Assembly: GCF_900104695.1 (NCBI RefSeq)
Contig: NZ_FNSW01000001.1
Span: 5,128,501-5,192,500 of the forward strand
Length of the DNA: 64,000 nt
Reading direction: 5' to 3'
Source: Paenibacillus sp. GP183
Lineage (GTDB): Bacteria > Bacillota > Bacilli > Paenibacillales > NBRC-103111
The position numbers and the translations under genes are program-made. Position 1 is the stretch's first letter. The number at the start of each line of letters is the position of its first letter. Below, piece by piece: positions 24,356 to 32,965 of this stretch. The notes beneath the pieces were generated by a model. That model did not search any database, was not told the DNA's origin, and saw only the letters and a program-made list of their open reading frames with translations.

Positions 24356-24565
24356 TCCGATGCTTGGATTCAAATCATTTCGAACGGCAGAGCAAACGAT
24401 ACAAGGAATTGAAACGATCCATATGATCAAAAAGGGGCAGGTCGAATTTAAATATTCGTCGCCCCCTTTTGTTGATCAACTCATCAATCAGTTGTTCGGT
24501 TTAATCGTAAAAAAAATTTTGACTCAACAGCTAGTCTGGACTTATTCATTACTTGCACCAGAACC
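24356..24565 (+). mobile_element. 3' remnant of an IS6-family element
   Basis: Codes for MLGFKSFRTAEQTIQGIET and the following tail, homologous to the C-terminus of the intact IS6 transposase at 56286. It ends with the IS6 terminal repeat (CTTGCACCAGAACC, 24552-24565). A GGGGC/GCCCC hairpin with T run lies inside. Confidence 0.7.
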
Positions 24566-24572
24566 ATAAAAT

Positions 24573-25178
24573 CTATAAATCATTTTCGTGTTTATTTGTT
24601 AAATAGTTCACAAGTGTATCATAACAAGTATCCCGATAATACTCATGAAGCTCATCTTTGTCTCTCATTAACCACTGGATAAGGCATCCATCGATGAGAG
24701 CCCGAATGGTAATAGCCGCTTTATTAATGTCAACCTCAGAAAAAATACCTTCGCTTTTCCCAACAGACACAATCTCTGTCCCCAAAGACCAACAGTTTTC
24801 ATAAAAATGATCATTAATCTGTCGGTATCGGGGATTTCGGCTCGCTTTTGCAAGGAATTCTAGATAGACCCGATAAAATCGTTTGTTCTCATCGGGGGTA
24901 GTAAATGCTGCATTGACACAGGCTTTTAATTTTTGTAAGGCAGTAGTCTGCATTTGAATGGCCGCATATTCATGCTGGTATATTCGTTCTGTAACCCATT
25001 CAAGCAAGTGACAAAGTACATCTTCTTTATTATTAAAATAATAACTTGTAACTCCCTTACTGACTTCCGCATAATCAGCAATGTCCTGTAATGTGACGGA
25101 ATCAAAACCTTTATCTGAAACAGCTTGCAAAGCCGCCCGAAGTATCTGATTTCGTCGTTTGGCTGCTAATTCACTCAT
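24573..25178 (-). CDS. TetR-family regulator (BetI-type ligand domain)
   Basis: 201 aa. HTH at about residues 24-48 (VTLQDIADYAEVSKGVTSYYF). The C-terminal part (EFLAKASRNPRYRQIN, ALIDGCLIQWLM) is like TetR_C_6/BetI proteins. GGAGG precedes ATG 25178. It is divergent from the acyl-CoA genes, and a 44-bp palindrome overlaps their promoter, so it most likely represses that operon and responds to an acyl-CoA or related ligand (inference). Confidence 0.88.
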   Translation of the reverse strand: MSELAAKRRNQILRAALQAVSDKGFDSVTLQDIADYAEVSKGVTSYYFNNKEDVLCHLLEWVTERIYQHEYAAIQMQTTALQKLKACVNAAFTTPDENKRFYRVYLEFLAKASRNPRYRQINDHFYENCWSLGTEIVSVGKSEGIFSEVDINKAAITIRALIDGCLIQWLMRDKDELHEYYRDTCYDTLVNYLTNKHENDL

Positions 25179-25268
25179 AAAAGACCTCCAACAATTATAT
25201 TGGGTTTATTATACAAGAAAAAAATTGATTGGACAAAATAAACCAATAGAAATTATATCCCCACCAGG

Positions 25269-25322
25269 TTTTATTCTGTCCGATCAAAATATTTTGACCG
25301 GACAGAATAAAACTGGTATAAT
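25269..25322 (+). promoter_or_regulatory. Promoter embedded in a 44-bp palindrome
   Basis: TTTTATTCTGTCCG (25269-25282) is repeated inverted as CGGACAGAATAAAA (25299-25312), with TCAAAATATTTTGA at the centre; only one base pair mismatches. TTGACC (25294-25299) is 17 bases from TATAAT (25317-25322). A half-site, TTGGACAAAATAAACC, lies at 25232. Repressor binding would block the promoter. Confidence 0.8.
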
Positions 25323-25346
25323 CAATGGAGTGGGATGGTGTTTACA

Positions 25347-25768
25347 ATGGAACCATTTCGTGCACTAGTCGTTAATAAAGAGGAATACTTTTCAGTAGAT
25401 ATCAAAGAATTATCGTTCCATGATTTCTGTAAGGTGATGTAACTATACGAGTGGCCTATTCGAGTGTGAATTACAAAGATGGACTAGTATCTATTCCAAA
25501 TGGTCGTATTGTGAAGTCCTATCCTTTTGTGCCAGGTATTGATTTGGCAGGAACAGTTGTCTCATCGGATGATACCCGTTTCCGTGAAGGGGACGAGGTA
25601 GTCGTAACGAGTTATGGGCTCGGAGTTTCTCATTATGGTGGATTTAGCCAATATGTCCGTGTTCCAACCAATTGGGTGGTTCCTCTCCCAAAGGGACTTA
25701 CGATGAAAGTTTGTTTGAAAGCCGGCTGGCTGGGCGTAAAAGTGGGGCAGTTTCTTACATACAACTAA
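25347..25768 (+). pseudogene. YhdH/AcuI-type quinone oxidoreductase, broken
   Basis: ATG 25347 begins MEPFRALVVNKEEYFSVDI, then a frameshift near 25430 moves the sense to DVTIRVAYSSVNYKDGL. The GroES-like part continues through VPGIDLAGTV and YGLGVSHYGGFSQYVRVP to LPKGLTM, where homology ends. The Rossmann half (about 200 residues) is absent. It is the first gene after the TetR-controlled promoter, so the promoter now drives the downstream enoyl-CoA hydratase. Confidence 0.8.
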
Positions 25769-25779
25769 AGGAGGATTCT

Positions 25780-26565
25780 ATGGACAAATTTAAACATCTC
25801 ATTTATACCGTTGAAGACCAAATAGCGATCATTACCTTCAATCGGCCGAAGTATTTGAACGCACTCAATTCTGAGATGTTAAAAGAGCTGTCCGACGTTA
25901 CGGATCATATCGGTGCGGATGCATCGATCCGTGCGGTTATCCTGACCGGTGCAGGCGAAAAGGCATTTGTAGCTGGAGCGGATATCGCTGAAATGAGAAG
26001 CAAAAATGCTATGGAAGGTCGGAAATTTTCCCAGTTTGGCAACTGGGTGTTATCCAAGCTGGAAAATTTGCCACAGCCGGTCATTGCCGCTATTAACGGA
26101 TTTGCGCTTGGAGGCGGATGTGAGTTGGCTTTAGCATGCGACATCCGGATTGCCAGCACGCGGGCAAAGCTCGGCCAACCTGAAGTCATATTGGGAATTA
26201 TGCCGGGCTTCGGCGGCTCCCAGCGGTTGCCTCGGCTTGTCGGCCTGGGCATCGCTAAAGAATTGTTGTTTACAGGCGATATGATCACAGCCGATCGTGC
26301 CCGTGAAATCGGCCTGATTAATCATGTAGTGGAACCATCCGAGTTATTAACAAAGGCGAAAGAAATCGCCGGAAACATTGCGGCTAAATCGCCACTTGGA
26401 GTTCAATTCAGCAAGAAAGCGGTGAATGAGGGTTTTGACCTTGATCTTGAACGCTCTTTGTCCTTAGAAACGGAAATGTTTGGAATGCTTTTTTCGACTG
26501 AAGACCAAAAAGAAGGCATGACTGCATTCCTGGAAAAGCGCAAGCCTGTCTATCAAGGAAAATAA
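25780..26565 (+). CDS. Enoyl-CoA hydratase (crotonase family)
   Basis: 261 aa, normal length. The oxyanion-hole segments are AFVAGADIAEM (near 65) and NGFALGGGCELALACD (near 105-118). The two catalytic Glu lie in GGCELA and QPEVILGIMPG. It hydrates short trans-2-enoyl-CoA to 3-hydroxyacyl-CoA. GGAGG lies six bases before ATG 25780. It follows the broken oxidoreductase by 11 bases, under the TetR-controlled promoter, and supplies substrate for the reductase/thiolase genes downstream. Confidence 0.93.
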   Translation: MDKFKHLIYTVEDQIAIITFNRPKYLNALNSEMLKELSDVTDHIGADASIRAVILTGAGEKAFVAGADIAEMRSKNAMEGRKFSQFGNWVLSKLENLPQPVIAAINGFALGGGCELALACDIRIASTRAKLGQPEVILGIMPGFGGSQRLPRLVGLGIAKELLFTGDMITADRAREIGLINHVVEPSELLTKAKEIAGNIAAKSPLGVQFSKKAVNEGFDLDLERSLSLETEMFGMLFSTEDQKEGMTAFLEKRKPVYQGK

Positions 26566-26692
26566 TCTATTTTTTAGGATGATCGTCCTTCCTATTTCCC
26601 CCAGTGAACTTCGGAATTAATGAAGCGGTCCTGAACTATGTTTCTGACATCCTGTCGTTCCTTTTGCAAGAAAGAAGCAATGATTGTAATAA

Positions 26693-26706
26693 TGGAAGCG
26701 GTTTCG
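26693..26706 (+). promoter_or_regulatory. Possible CcpA cre site
   Basis: TGGAAGCGGTTTCG differs from the cre consensus at two of its fixed positions. It lies about 105 bases before acsA, a gene often under carbon catabolite control. Weak call. Confidence 0.3.
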
Positions 26707-26810
26707 TGTATGGGTGAAGATGATTACTTTTACTGGGAACCCATGTGTCCTGTTGTTGGACGGCTGTATGAAAAGTCACTATATCCATTTAAGTTGAAGG
26801 GGAAATTCAG

Positions 26811-28529
26811 ATGAAAACAAAAATAATTGATGCTATTTCCGGCGGAAAACACAATTTGGTGAATTACGAGGAGACATATCAAAATTTTGATTGGAGTGAA
26901 GTGGAAAAGAACTTCACTTGGTATGAAACCGGAAAAGTCAACTTGGCATACGAGGTTGTTGACCGACATTGTGAGTCAGCTCATAAAAACAAAGTTGCGT
27001 TGTATTATAGTGATGCCAATCGTGATGAGAAATTTACGTTTTTGGAAATGAAAAAGCTTTCAAATAGATTTGGTAATGGTTTAAGAGATTTGGGTATTGG
27101 TAAGGGTGACAGAGTATTCATTTTTATGCCACGCAGTCCGGAATTATATGTATCAATCATGGGTATCATTAAAATTGGTGCAATAGTAGGTCCTTTATTT
27201 GAGGCCTTCATGGAAGGTGCTGTTCGTGACCGTTTAGAGGATAGTGGTGCGATTGCCATTGTTACTACACCCGAATTATTGAAAAGGATTCCGGTTGCCG
27301 ATTTACCAGCTTTAAAGCACATCATTCTGGTTGGAGATACAAAAGAAATTCAGGATGGTCAAGTTCGCTATACTGATTTGATGAGTAAATCAAGCGATAA
27401 GCTAGAGATTGAATGGGTGGATTTTTCAGATGGACTGATTTTAAATTATACCTCCGGATCCACTGGAAAGCCAAAGGGAGTTCTACATGTTCACAATGCT
27501 ATGATCCAACAATATCAAGCTGCGAAATGGGTATTAGATTTACAAGAGGAAGACATTTATTGGTGTACGGCAGATCCAGGGTGGCTTACAGGTACCGCTA
27601 TGGGTATCTTTGGACCTTGGCTCCATGGTGTATCCACTGTCATTCGCGGGGGGCGCTTTAGTCCGGAAGATTGGTATTCTACTATTGAAAAATATAATGT
27701 AACCGTATGGTACAGTGCCCCAACTGCATTCCGAATGTTAATGGGTGCGGGGGATGAACTGGTTCAGAAATATGACCTGTCCACTTTACGTCATATTCTT
27801 AGTGTAGGGGAACCTTTAAATCCTGAAGTAGTTTATTGGGGATGGAGGGTATTGAATAAACGAATTCATGATACTTGGTGGATGACGGAAACCGGAGCAC
27901 AAATCATCTGTAACTTCCCTACTATGGAAATTAGACCAGGGTCTATGGGGAAACCTGTTCCAGGTATTGTAATTGCGATTCTGGATGATGAAGGAAATGA
28001 ATTGCCGCCTAACCATATGGGAAGCTTAGCCATTAAAGCAGGTTGGCCATCCATGATGAGTACAATTTGGAATAACCCTCAAAAGTACGAGGAATATTTT
28101 AAACTCAAACCTTGGTATATTTCTGGTGATTCTGCCTATAAAGATGAGGATGGATATTTTTGGTTCCAAGGTCGTATTGATGATATCATTATGACAGCTG
28201 GTGAACGGGTAGGTCCTTTCGAGGTCGAAAGTAAATTAATAGAACATCCAGCTGTGGCAGAAGCTGGGGTTATAGGGAAGCCGGACTCTATTAGAGGAGA
28301 AATTATCAAAGCCTTTATTTCTTTAAGAGAAGGTTACGTAGTAACAGATGAACTATTAGAAGAGATACGCAGGTTTGTAAAAGAAGGATTAGCAGCGCAT
28401 GCCGCACCAAGAGAAATAGAAATTAAAGATAAGCTGCCAAAGACACGCTCTGGAAAAATTATGCGCCGTGTGTTAAAAGCTTGGGAACTTGGCTTACCCA
28501 CAGGTGATTTATCTACGATGGAAGATTAA
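26811..28529 (+). CDS. acsA: Acetate-CoA ligase
   Basis: 572 aa AMP-forming acyl-CoA synthetase. A3 loop YTSGSTGKPKG (near 218), A5 motif WWMTETGAQ (near 365) with the pocket Trp that favours acetate/propionate, A7 ISGDSAY, A8 GRIDDIIMTAGERVGPFEVE, and the A10 Lys in KTRSGKIMRR (near 550), the usual acetylation control site. It converts acetate, ATP and CoA to acetyl-CoA. The length and opening match Bacillus AcsA rather than the 650-aa Acs. AAGGGG precedes ATG. A stem-loop follows at 28550. Confidence 0.93.
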   Translation: MKTKIIDAISGGKHNLVNYEETYQNFDWSEVEKNFTWYETGKVNLAYEVVDRHCESAHKNKVALYYSDANRDEKFTFLEMKKLSNRFGNGLRDLGIGKGDRVFIFMPRSPELYVSIMGIIKIGAIVGPLFEAFMEGAVRDRLEDSGAIAIVTTPELLKRIPVADLPALKHIILVGDTKEIQDGQVRYTDLMSKSSDKLEIEWVDFSDGLILNYTSGSTGKPKGVLHVHNAMIQQYQAAKWVLDLQEEDIYWCTADPGWLTGTAMGIFGPWLHGVSTVIRGGRFSPEDWYSTIEKYNVTVWYSAPTAFRMLMGAGDELVQKYDLSTLRHILSVGEPLNPEVVYWGWRVLNKRIHDTWWMTETGAQIICNFPTMEIRPGSMGKPVPGIVIAILDDEGNELPPNHMGSLAIKAGWPSMMSTIWNNPQKYEEYFKLKPWYISGDSAYKDEDGYFWFQGRIDDIIMTAGERVGPFEVESKLIEHPAVAEAGVIGKPDSIRGEIIKAFISLREGYVVTDELLEEIRRFVKEGLAAHAAPREIEIKDKLPKTRSGKIMRRVLKAWELGLPTGDLSTMED

Positions 28530-28549
28530 ATGACCAAGAGGAGGAAGGA

Positions 28550-28580
28550 GAAGCTCACAGAAGATGATTCTGTGAGCTTC
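28550..28580 (+). terminator. Stem-loop after acsA
   Basis: GAAGCTCACAGAA (28550-28562) pairs perfectly with TTCTGTGAGCTTC (28568-28580). There is no T run, so it may protect the 3' end or attenuate rather than fully stop transcription. Confidence 0.55.
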
Positions 28581-28617
28581 ACTGTCACTTAACATACAAA
28601 GAGGAGACACGACTGGT

Positions 28618-28710
28618 ATGAAAAGAGTAATGGCCTCGTTTGAAGAAGCAGTACAGGATACGACAGTATCTAGCTTTCCTACGGAAAGCTTTAAGGGGGA
28701 GCGGAAATGA
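28618..28710 (+). pseudogene. scoA: Start of a 3-oxoacid CoA-transferase subunit A
   Basis: The 30-codon frame opens MKRVMASFEEAVQD, the usual opening of ScoA/AtoD-type subunits, then departs from the family. The active subunit is about 230 aa, so nearly all of it and the B subunit are missing. Its TGA overlaps the ATG of the reductase gene by four bases (ATGA), which is consistent with an internal deletion inside a former ketone-body operon. Confidence 0.5.
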
Positions 28711-29450
28711 GACTGCAGGGTAAAGTTGCGATAATTACAGGCGGAGGCAACGGGATCGGACGTGAAACGGCTGCTTTGTTCGTCAAGGAGGGTGCCAAGG
28801 TGTGCGTCGCCGACTACGACGAAACGGCTGGCCGGAAAACGGCCGAGGAGCTGCGGGCCATCTCCGAGGAAAGCGCGATGTCCGTCAAAGTCGACGTATC
28901 GAGCGCCGAGAGCGTCGAGCGGATGGTCGCCACCGTCCTGGAACGGTGGGGAACGCCGGATATTTTGATCAACAACGCGGGGATCACCCAAGACAGCATG
29001 CTGACCAAAATGTCCATCGAGCAGTGGCAGCGGGTCATCGACGTCAATTTGAACGGGGTATTCTACTGTACCCGTTTTGTCGCCCCGCATATGGTGCAGA
29101 AAGGAAATGGGAAAATCATCAACACCTCGTCGATCGTCGGCGTGCACGGCAACATCGGGCAGACGAACTATGCCGCGTCGAAAGCGGGTGTCATCGGCAT
29201 GACGAAGTCATGGGCCAAGGAGCTCGGGCATAAAGGCATCAACGTGAACGCGGTGGCTCCCGGTTTTATCGAGACGGGCATGGTGTCGAAAATGCCGGAA
29301 AAGGTGTTGCAGAACCTGCTGGACAAGGTGCCGCTGCACCGGCTGGGCAAGCCTTCGGATATCGCTCACGCCTACTTGTATTTGGCCTCGGACGAATCCG
29401 ACTACGTGAACGGGACGGTGCTGGAGGTCAACGGCGGGCTGGTCATTTGA
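28707..29450 (+). CDS. SDR reductase, FabG/PhaB type (acetoacetyl-CoA reductase)
   Basis: 247 aa. Rossmann TGGGNGIG (near 11), NNAG (near 89), Ser near 140 in NTSSIVG, and YAASK (near 153) complete the SDR tetrad. It is a 3-oxoacyl-ACP or acetoacetyl-CoA reductase; the thiolase next to it favours the CoA substrate or 3-hydroxybutyryl-CoA oxidation. GGGGGAGCGGAA precedes ATG. The gene is much more GC-rich than its neighbours (runs such as GCCGAGGAGCTGCGGGCC), which suggests separate origin. Confidence 0.9.
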   Translation: MRLQGKVAIITGGGNGIGRETAALFVKEGAKVCVADYDETAGRKTAEELRAISEESAMSVKVDVSSAESVERMVATVLERWGTPDILINNAGITQDSMLTKMSIEQWQRVIDVNLNGVFYCTRFVAPHMVQKGNGKIINTSSIVGVHGNIGQTNYAASKAGVIGMTKSWAKELGHKGINVNAVAPGFIETGMVSKMPEKVLQNLLDKVPLHRLGKPSDIAHAYLYLASDESDYVNGTVLEVNGGLVI

Positions 29451-29487
29451 CCGGCTCAGAAATAAGGGTTAAGGAGGGATGCTAAGC

Positions 29488-30672
29488 ATGAGAACAGAAG
29501 CTGTTATTGTTAGTGCTGTACGTACAGCGGTAGGTAATTTTATGGGAGCTCTCTCGGGAGTCAACGCACCCGAGCTCGGCAGTATTGTCATCCGGGAGGC
29601 GTTAAAGCGGGCCAAAGTTAAAGACGATCAAGTGAATGAAGTGATCATGGGCAATGTGCTTCAAGCTGGATTAGGCCAAAATCCGGCGAGACAAGCCTGG
29701 CTGAAAGCCGGCTTCAATGAATTTGTTCCCGCAATGACTATTAACAAAGTCTGCGGATCAGGGCTGAAAGCGGTCATGTTGGCGGCACAAGCTGTAAGGC
29801 TGGGGGATGCCGACATCGTCGTGGCTGGCGGCATGGAGAACATGAGCCAAGCGCCCTATCTTCTTCAAGGTGCACGAGCCGGCCTCCGTATGGGCGTTGC
29901 TCCCATGGTAGACTCGATGATTCGCGATGGGTTATGGTGCGCGATGTGCGACATCCATATGGGCATTACCGCTGAAAATGTGGCGGAACGCTATGGAATT
30001 ACACGTGCGAAGCAGGACGAATTCGCCGCATGGAGCCAGGATAAAGCGCAGCAGGCGCTGAATTCGGGTCGTTTCGGCGATGAAATCGTGCCGGTTTCTA
30101 TTCCGCAGCGTAAAGGTGAACCGCTGCTCATTGCCCAAGACGAGTCCCCGCGTGTGGGAACTACGGTGGAAATTCTGGGCAAGCTGCGGCCAGCCTTCAA
30201 GCAAGACGGGACTGTCACAGCGGGCAATGCCTCAGGCATCAACGACGGATCCGCCGCGCTCGTGGTGATGTCCGCAGAGAGGGCGGTGGAGCTCGGGTTG
30301 AAACCGCTGGCTCGAATCCGCGGATATGCCAGTTCCGCACTTGAACCATCCTTGATGGGTCTCGGACCCATAGAAGCTGCTCGCTTGCTATTCAAGAAAA
30401 CGGGTGTATCCTTGGGCGATATCGACCTGTTTGAAATGAATGAAGCTTTCGCGGCCCAATCTCTGGCCGTCGGGCATGACCTCGGCATTCCGTCGGAGAA
30501 GCTGAATGTCAACGGTGGTGCTATAGCTCTGGGGCATCCAATCGGAGCAAGTGGAGCTCGTATCTTGGTTACCCTGCTTCATGAGTTGGAGAAGCGGGAT
30601 GGCAAATTGGGTTTGGCTGCTCTTTGCATTGGCGGCGGTCAAGGGGTGGCCATGCTGGTTGAAAGAGATTAG
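29488..30672 (+). CDS. Acetyl-CoA acetyltransferase (thiolase)
   Basis: 394 aa. The acyl-accepting Cys lies in [11 protein letters not shown] (near 88), the His in [14 protein letters not shown] (near 347), and the second Cys in LCIGGGQG (near 377). All three thiolase residues are kept. It cleaves acetoacetyl-CoA to two acetyl-CoA or runs the reverse. ATG at 29488 is chosen because AAGGAGGG lies nine bases upstream; an ATG at 29479 overlaps that site. It is likely co-transcribed with the reductase, and a strong terminator follows. Confidence 0.93.
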   Translation: MRTEAVIVSAVRTAVGNFMGALSGVNAPELGSIVIREALKRAKVKDDQVNEVIMGNVLQAGLGQNPARQAWLKAGFNEFVPAMTINKVCGSGLKAVMLAAQAVRLGDADIVVAGGMENMSQAPYLLQGARAGLRMGVAPMVDSMIRDGLWCAMCDIHMGITAENVAERYGITRAKQDEFAAWSQDKAQQALNSGRFGDEIVPVSIPQRKGEPLLIAQDESPRVGTTVEILGKLRPAFKQDGTVTAGNASGINDGSAALVVMSAERAVELGLKPLARIRGYASSALEPSLMGLGPIEAARLLFKKTGVSLGDIDLFEMNEAFAAQSLAVGHDLGIPSEKLNVNGGAIALGHPIGASGARILVTLLHELEKRDGKLGLAALCIGGGQGVAMLVERD

Positions 30673-30904
30673 AGCCAATTGGGCTATCCCAAAGGACAGA
30701 AAAAACTTTAGGGACAGCTCCTTTTGATGATATGTAGGGTGAGAGTATGCTCGAAACTGGTGGTGGGGAGAACATTGCATTTAGTGCAATAGAAATGAGA
30801 CACATCTTCAATGTCCTTAACAACAGTATATAAAGTGCAATCAAATATGAAGAAGTCAGTGAATACGGGCTTCTCCGAAGAAAGCAGCAATCAACAAAAA
30901 CAAG

Positions 30905-30944
30905 AAAAATGGTTGAGCAGGAAAGCATCTGCTCAACCATTTTT
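30905..30944 (+). terminator. Strong intrinsic terminator
   Basis: AAAAATGGTTGAGCAG pairs perfectly with CTGCTCAACCATTTTT. Confidence 0.85.
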
Positions 30945-31016
30945 CTGTTTAATATCTCATTTTTTATGTTAGGGAACTTTAAATGTTATATAACAGATAA
31001 AATTATTTAAACAGTA

Positions 31017-31078
31017 TTGCACAGTTTTGTTTTATGATATATAATAACAAATAAATAACAAACTGTACTAATACAGAT
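31017..31078 (+). promoter_or_regulatory. Promoter and palindrome ahead of the aceA unit
   Basis: TTGCAC (31017-31022) is 17 bases from TATAAT (31040-31045). CTGTACTAATACAG (31065-31078) is an inverted repeat just past the expected start of transcription. Confidence 0.5.
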
Positions 31079-31105
31079 GAATGTCATTAATGAGGAGGTG
31101 TTGAT

Positions 31106-31273
31106 ATGGATTGTCCAACATGTAAGGGTCATGGCGACTTGGATTGGACGAATTTCATGAGTGAGGAGTCATCTAACAAAAAGGAAACGGAAAAGGGGGA
31201 TAAACCATACGTGGTTACACCGATCCATCTCTGTCATCGATGCGGCGGAAGCGGCTTTTTGGAACAATATTAG
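31106..31273 (+). CDS. Small DnaJ-type zinc-finger protein (55 aa)
   Basis: The product has CPTCKGHGD at residues 3-11 and CHRCGGSGF near residues 43-51, two CxxCxGxG-type knuckles that would bind one zinc, joined by an acidic/Lys linker. A strong GAGGAGGTG site precedes the ATG. It is directly upstream of isocitrate lyase (44 bases) under one promoter. Such fingers act in protein or RNA binding; a specific role with AceA is unproven. Confidence 0.65.
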   Translation: MDCPTCKGHGDLDWTNFMSEESSNKKETEKGDKPYVVTPIHLCHRCGGSGFLEQY

Positions 31274-31317
31274 TTGAAGTTAATCCATGATTAAGAACAT
31301 TGAGAGGGGAAATAAGA

Positions 31318-32601
31318 ATGAAAAGTGACAAACAACAATCCATTGAGCAATTGAAAACAAGTTGGAACTCTGGACGGTTTGAAGGTATAACAAGAACGTA
31401 CTCCCCGGAAGATGTGCTTCGACTGCGCGGGTCGCTGCTTGTGGAACAAACGCTGGCTCAATGCGGTGCCAAAAAGCTTTGGGAGCTTTTGCACTCGGAG
31501 AACTATGTGAATTCGCTTGGTGCTTTGACTGGCAATCAAGCTGTACAGCAAGCAAAGGCGGGTTTAAAGGCAATTTATTTAAGTGGATGGCAGGTTGCCG
31601 CTGATGCAAACTTATCGGGGCATATGTACCCAGACCAAAGCTTATATCCATCAAACAGTGTTCCTAGTGTTGTAAAACGGGTTAATCAAGCACTGCAGCG
31701 TGCTGATCAAATCCAGCATTCGGAAGGCAATGACCAAATTGATTTTCTTCTGCCGATTATAGCTGATGCGGAAGCGGGATTCGGAGGGCCGCTCAATGTG
31801 TTTGAATTAATGAAATCGATGATTGAAGCCGGTGCAGCAGCTGTACATTTCGAGGATCAGCTTTCATCGGAAAAGAAATGCGGCCATTTGGGCGGGAAAG
31901 TTCTGCTGCCTACCCAACAAGCGGTCCGAAACCTGATTTCGGCAAGACTTGCAGCAGATGTGATGGGCGTTGAAACGGTTTTGATTGCAAGAACAGATGC
32001 CAATGGAGCAAGGTTACTTACCAGTGATATTGATGAATATGATCATCGATTTGTTACCGGTGAACGCTCGCCAGAAGGATTCTTTTATGTAAAGGAAGGA
32101 CTGGAACAAGCTATTGCACGTGGTCTTGCTTACGCTCCATACGCCGACATGGTGTGGTGCGAGACATCTGAACCTAATCTTGAAGAAGCTAGAAGATTTG
32201 CAAAAGCGATTCATACTCAATATCCGGGGAAATTACTTGCTTACAATTGTTCGCCCTCATTTAATTGGAAGAAAAAGCTGAGTGAAAGTGAGATTGCTTC
32301 TTTTCAACATGAGCTAGGCAAAATGGGTTACAAATTTCAATTTGTTACTCTAGCCGGGTTCCATGCTTTAAACCACAGTATGTTCGTACTCGCAAACGAG
32401 TATAAGAGCCGCGGAATGGCTGCTTATTCTGAGTTTCAACAGGCGGAGTTTGCGAGTGAGGCGTTGGGATATGAAGCTACACGCCATCAGCGCGAGGTAG
32501 GCACTGGTTATTTTGACGAGGTGACGCAAGTGATATCCGGAGGTACCTCTACAACAACAGCATTGGCAGGCTCTACTGAAGAAGATCAGTTTTCGTACTG
32601 A
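31318..32601 (+). CDS. aceA: Isocitrate lyase
   Basis: 427 aa, normal size. The signature [17 protein letters not shown] (near 190) contains the active-site Cys, and [15 protein letters not shown] and [11 protein letters not shown] are also conserved. It splits isocitrate to glyoxylate and succinate, opening the glyoxylate shunt that growth on acetate or fatty acids needs. AGAGGGGAA precedes ATG 31318. No malate synthase is in the window. It lies 650 bases after the thiolase unit, consistent with joint use of acetyl-CoA. Confidence 0.95.
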   Translation: MKSDKQQSIEQLKTSWNSGRFEGITRTYSPEDVLRLRGSLLVEQTLAQCGAKKLWELLHSENYVNSLGALTGNQAVQQAKAGLKAIYLSGWQVAADANLSGHMYPDQSLYPSNSVPSVVKRVNQALQRADQIQHSEGNDQIDFLLPIIADAEAGFGGPLNVFELMKSMIEAGAAAVHFEDQLSSEKKCGHLGGKVLLPTQQAVRNLISARLAADVMGVETVLIARTDANGARLLTSDIDEYDHRFVTGERSPEGFFYVKEGLEQAIARGLAYAPYADMVWCETSEPNLEEARRFAKAIHTQYPGKLLAYNCSPSFNWKKKLSESEIASFQHELGKMGYKFQFVTLAGFHALNHSMFVLANEYKSRGMAAYSEFQQAEFASEALGYEATRHQREVGTGYFDEVTQVISGGTSTTTALAGSTEEDQFSY

Positions 32602-32674
32602 GATCAACATTGAGAGTATGAGCCCTATGGGAGGAAGCAAGACTAAGAAAGCCAAATAAAACAATGAGGGTGAA

Positions 32675-32857
32675 ATGATGATAACACTAACAAAAGAAGG
32701 ATCTAATTCACATCGGATGGATGATTATTGTATGTATTGTGAAAGTCAGCCAGATGAAACTCATCAAAGAGTTGCTTGCGTCAATTGTGCAGAGACGATG
32801 CTTTATCCGTTATCGCCCTTGTTTCTTACCTTATTTCATTCATGCTTACAGGAATGA
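32675..32857 (+). CDS. Small zinc-ribbon-like protein (60 aa)
   Basis: CMYC near residue 19 and CVNC near residue 35 form a short two-knuckle zinc site; the C-terminal half is hydrophobic (LYPLSPLFLTLFHSC). GAGGGTGAA precedes ATG. It follows aceA by 73 bases and is closed by a terminator, so it is probably the last gene of the aceA transcript. No family recognised. Confidence 0.6.
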   Translation: MMITLTKEGSNSHRMDDYCMYCESQPDETHQRVACVNCAETMLYPLSPLFLTLFHSCLQE

Positions 32858-32872
32858 TTCACTAGCTCGAAT

Positions 32873-32909
32873 GCAGCTGCTCTCTATACAGAGTGGCTGT
32901 ATTTTTATT
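32873..32909 (+). terminator. Intrinsic terminator of the aceA unit
   Basis: GCAGC and CTCT pair with AGAG and GCTG (internal mismatches), followed by TATTTTTATT. Confidence 0.7.
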
Positions 32910-32965
32910 GTGCTGTATTATATAATTATCCAAATAAGTATCCAGGATTGGGTGAGGTGTCGGAC

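Larger units (their letters stand above)
30673..31105. other. Intergenic region
   Basis: Holds the thiolase terminator (30905-30944) and the promoter region of the next unit (31017-31078), with a GTTATATAAC palindrome at 30985. No gene seen. Confidence 0.55.

Noticed and set aside
28802-29233. 143-aa plus frame and 212-aa minus frame over the FabG gene
   Set aside because: Alternate frames stay open because the gene is GC-rich; the true frame carries all SDR motifs.
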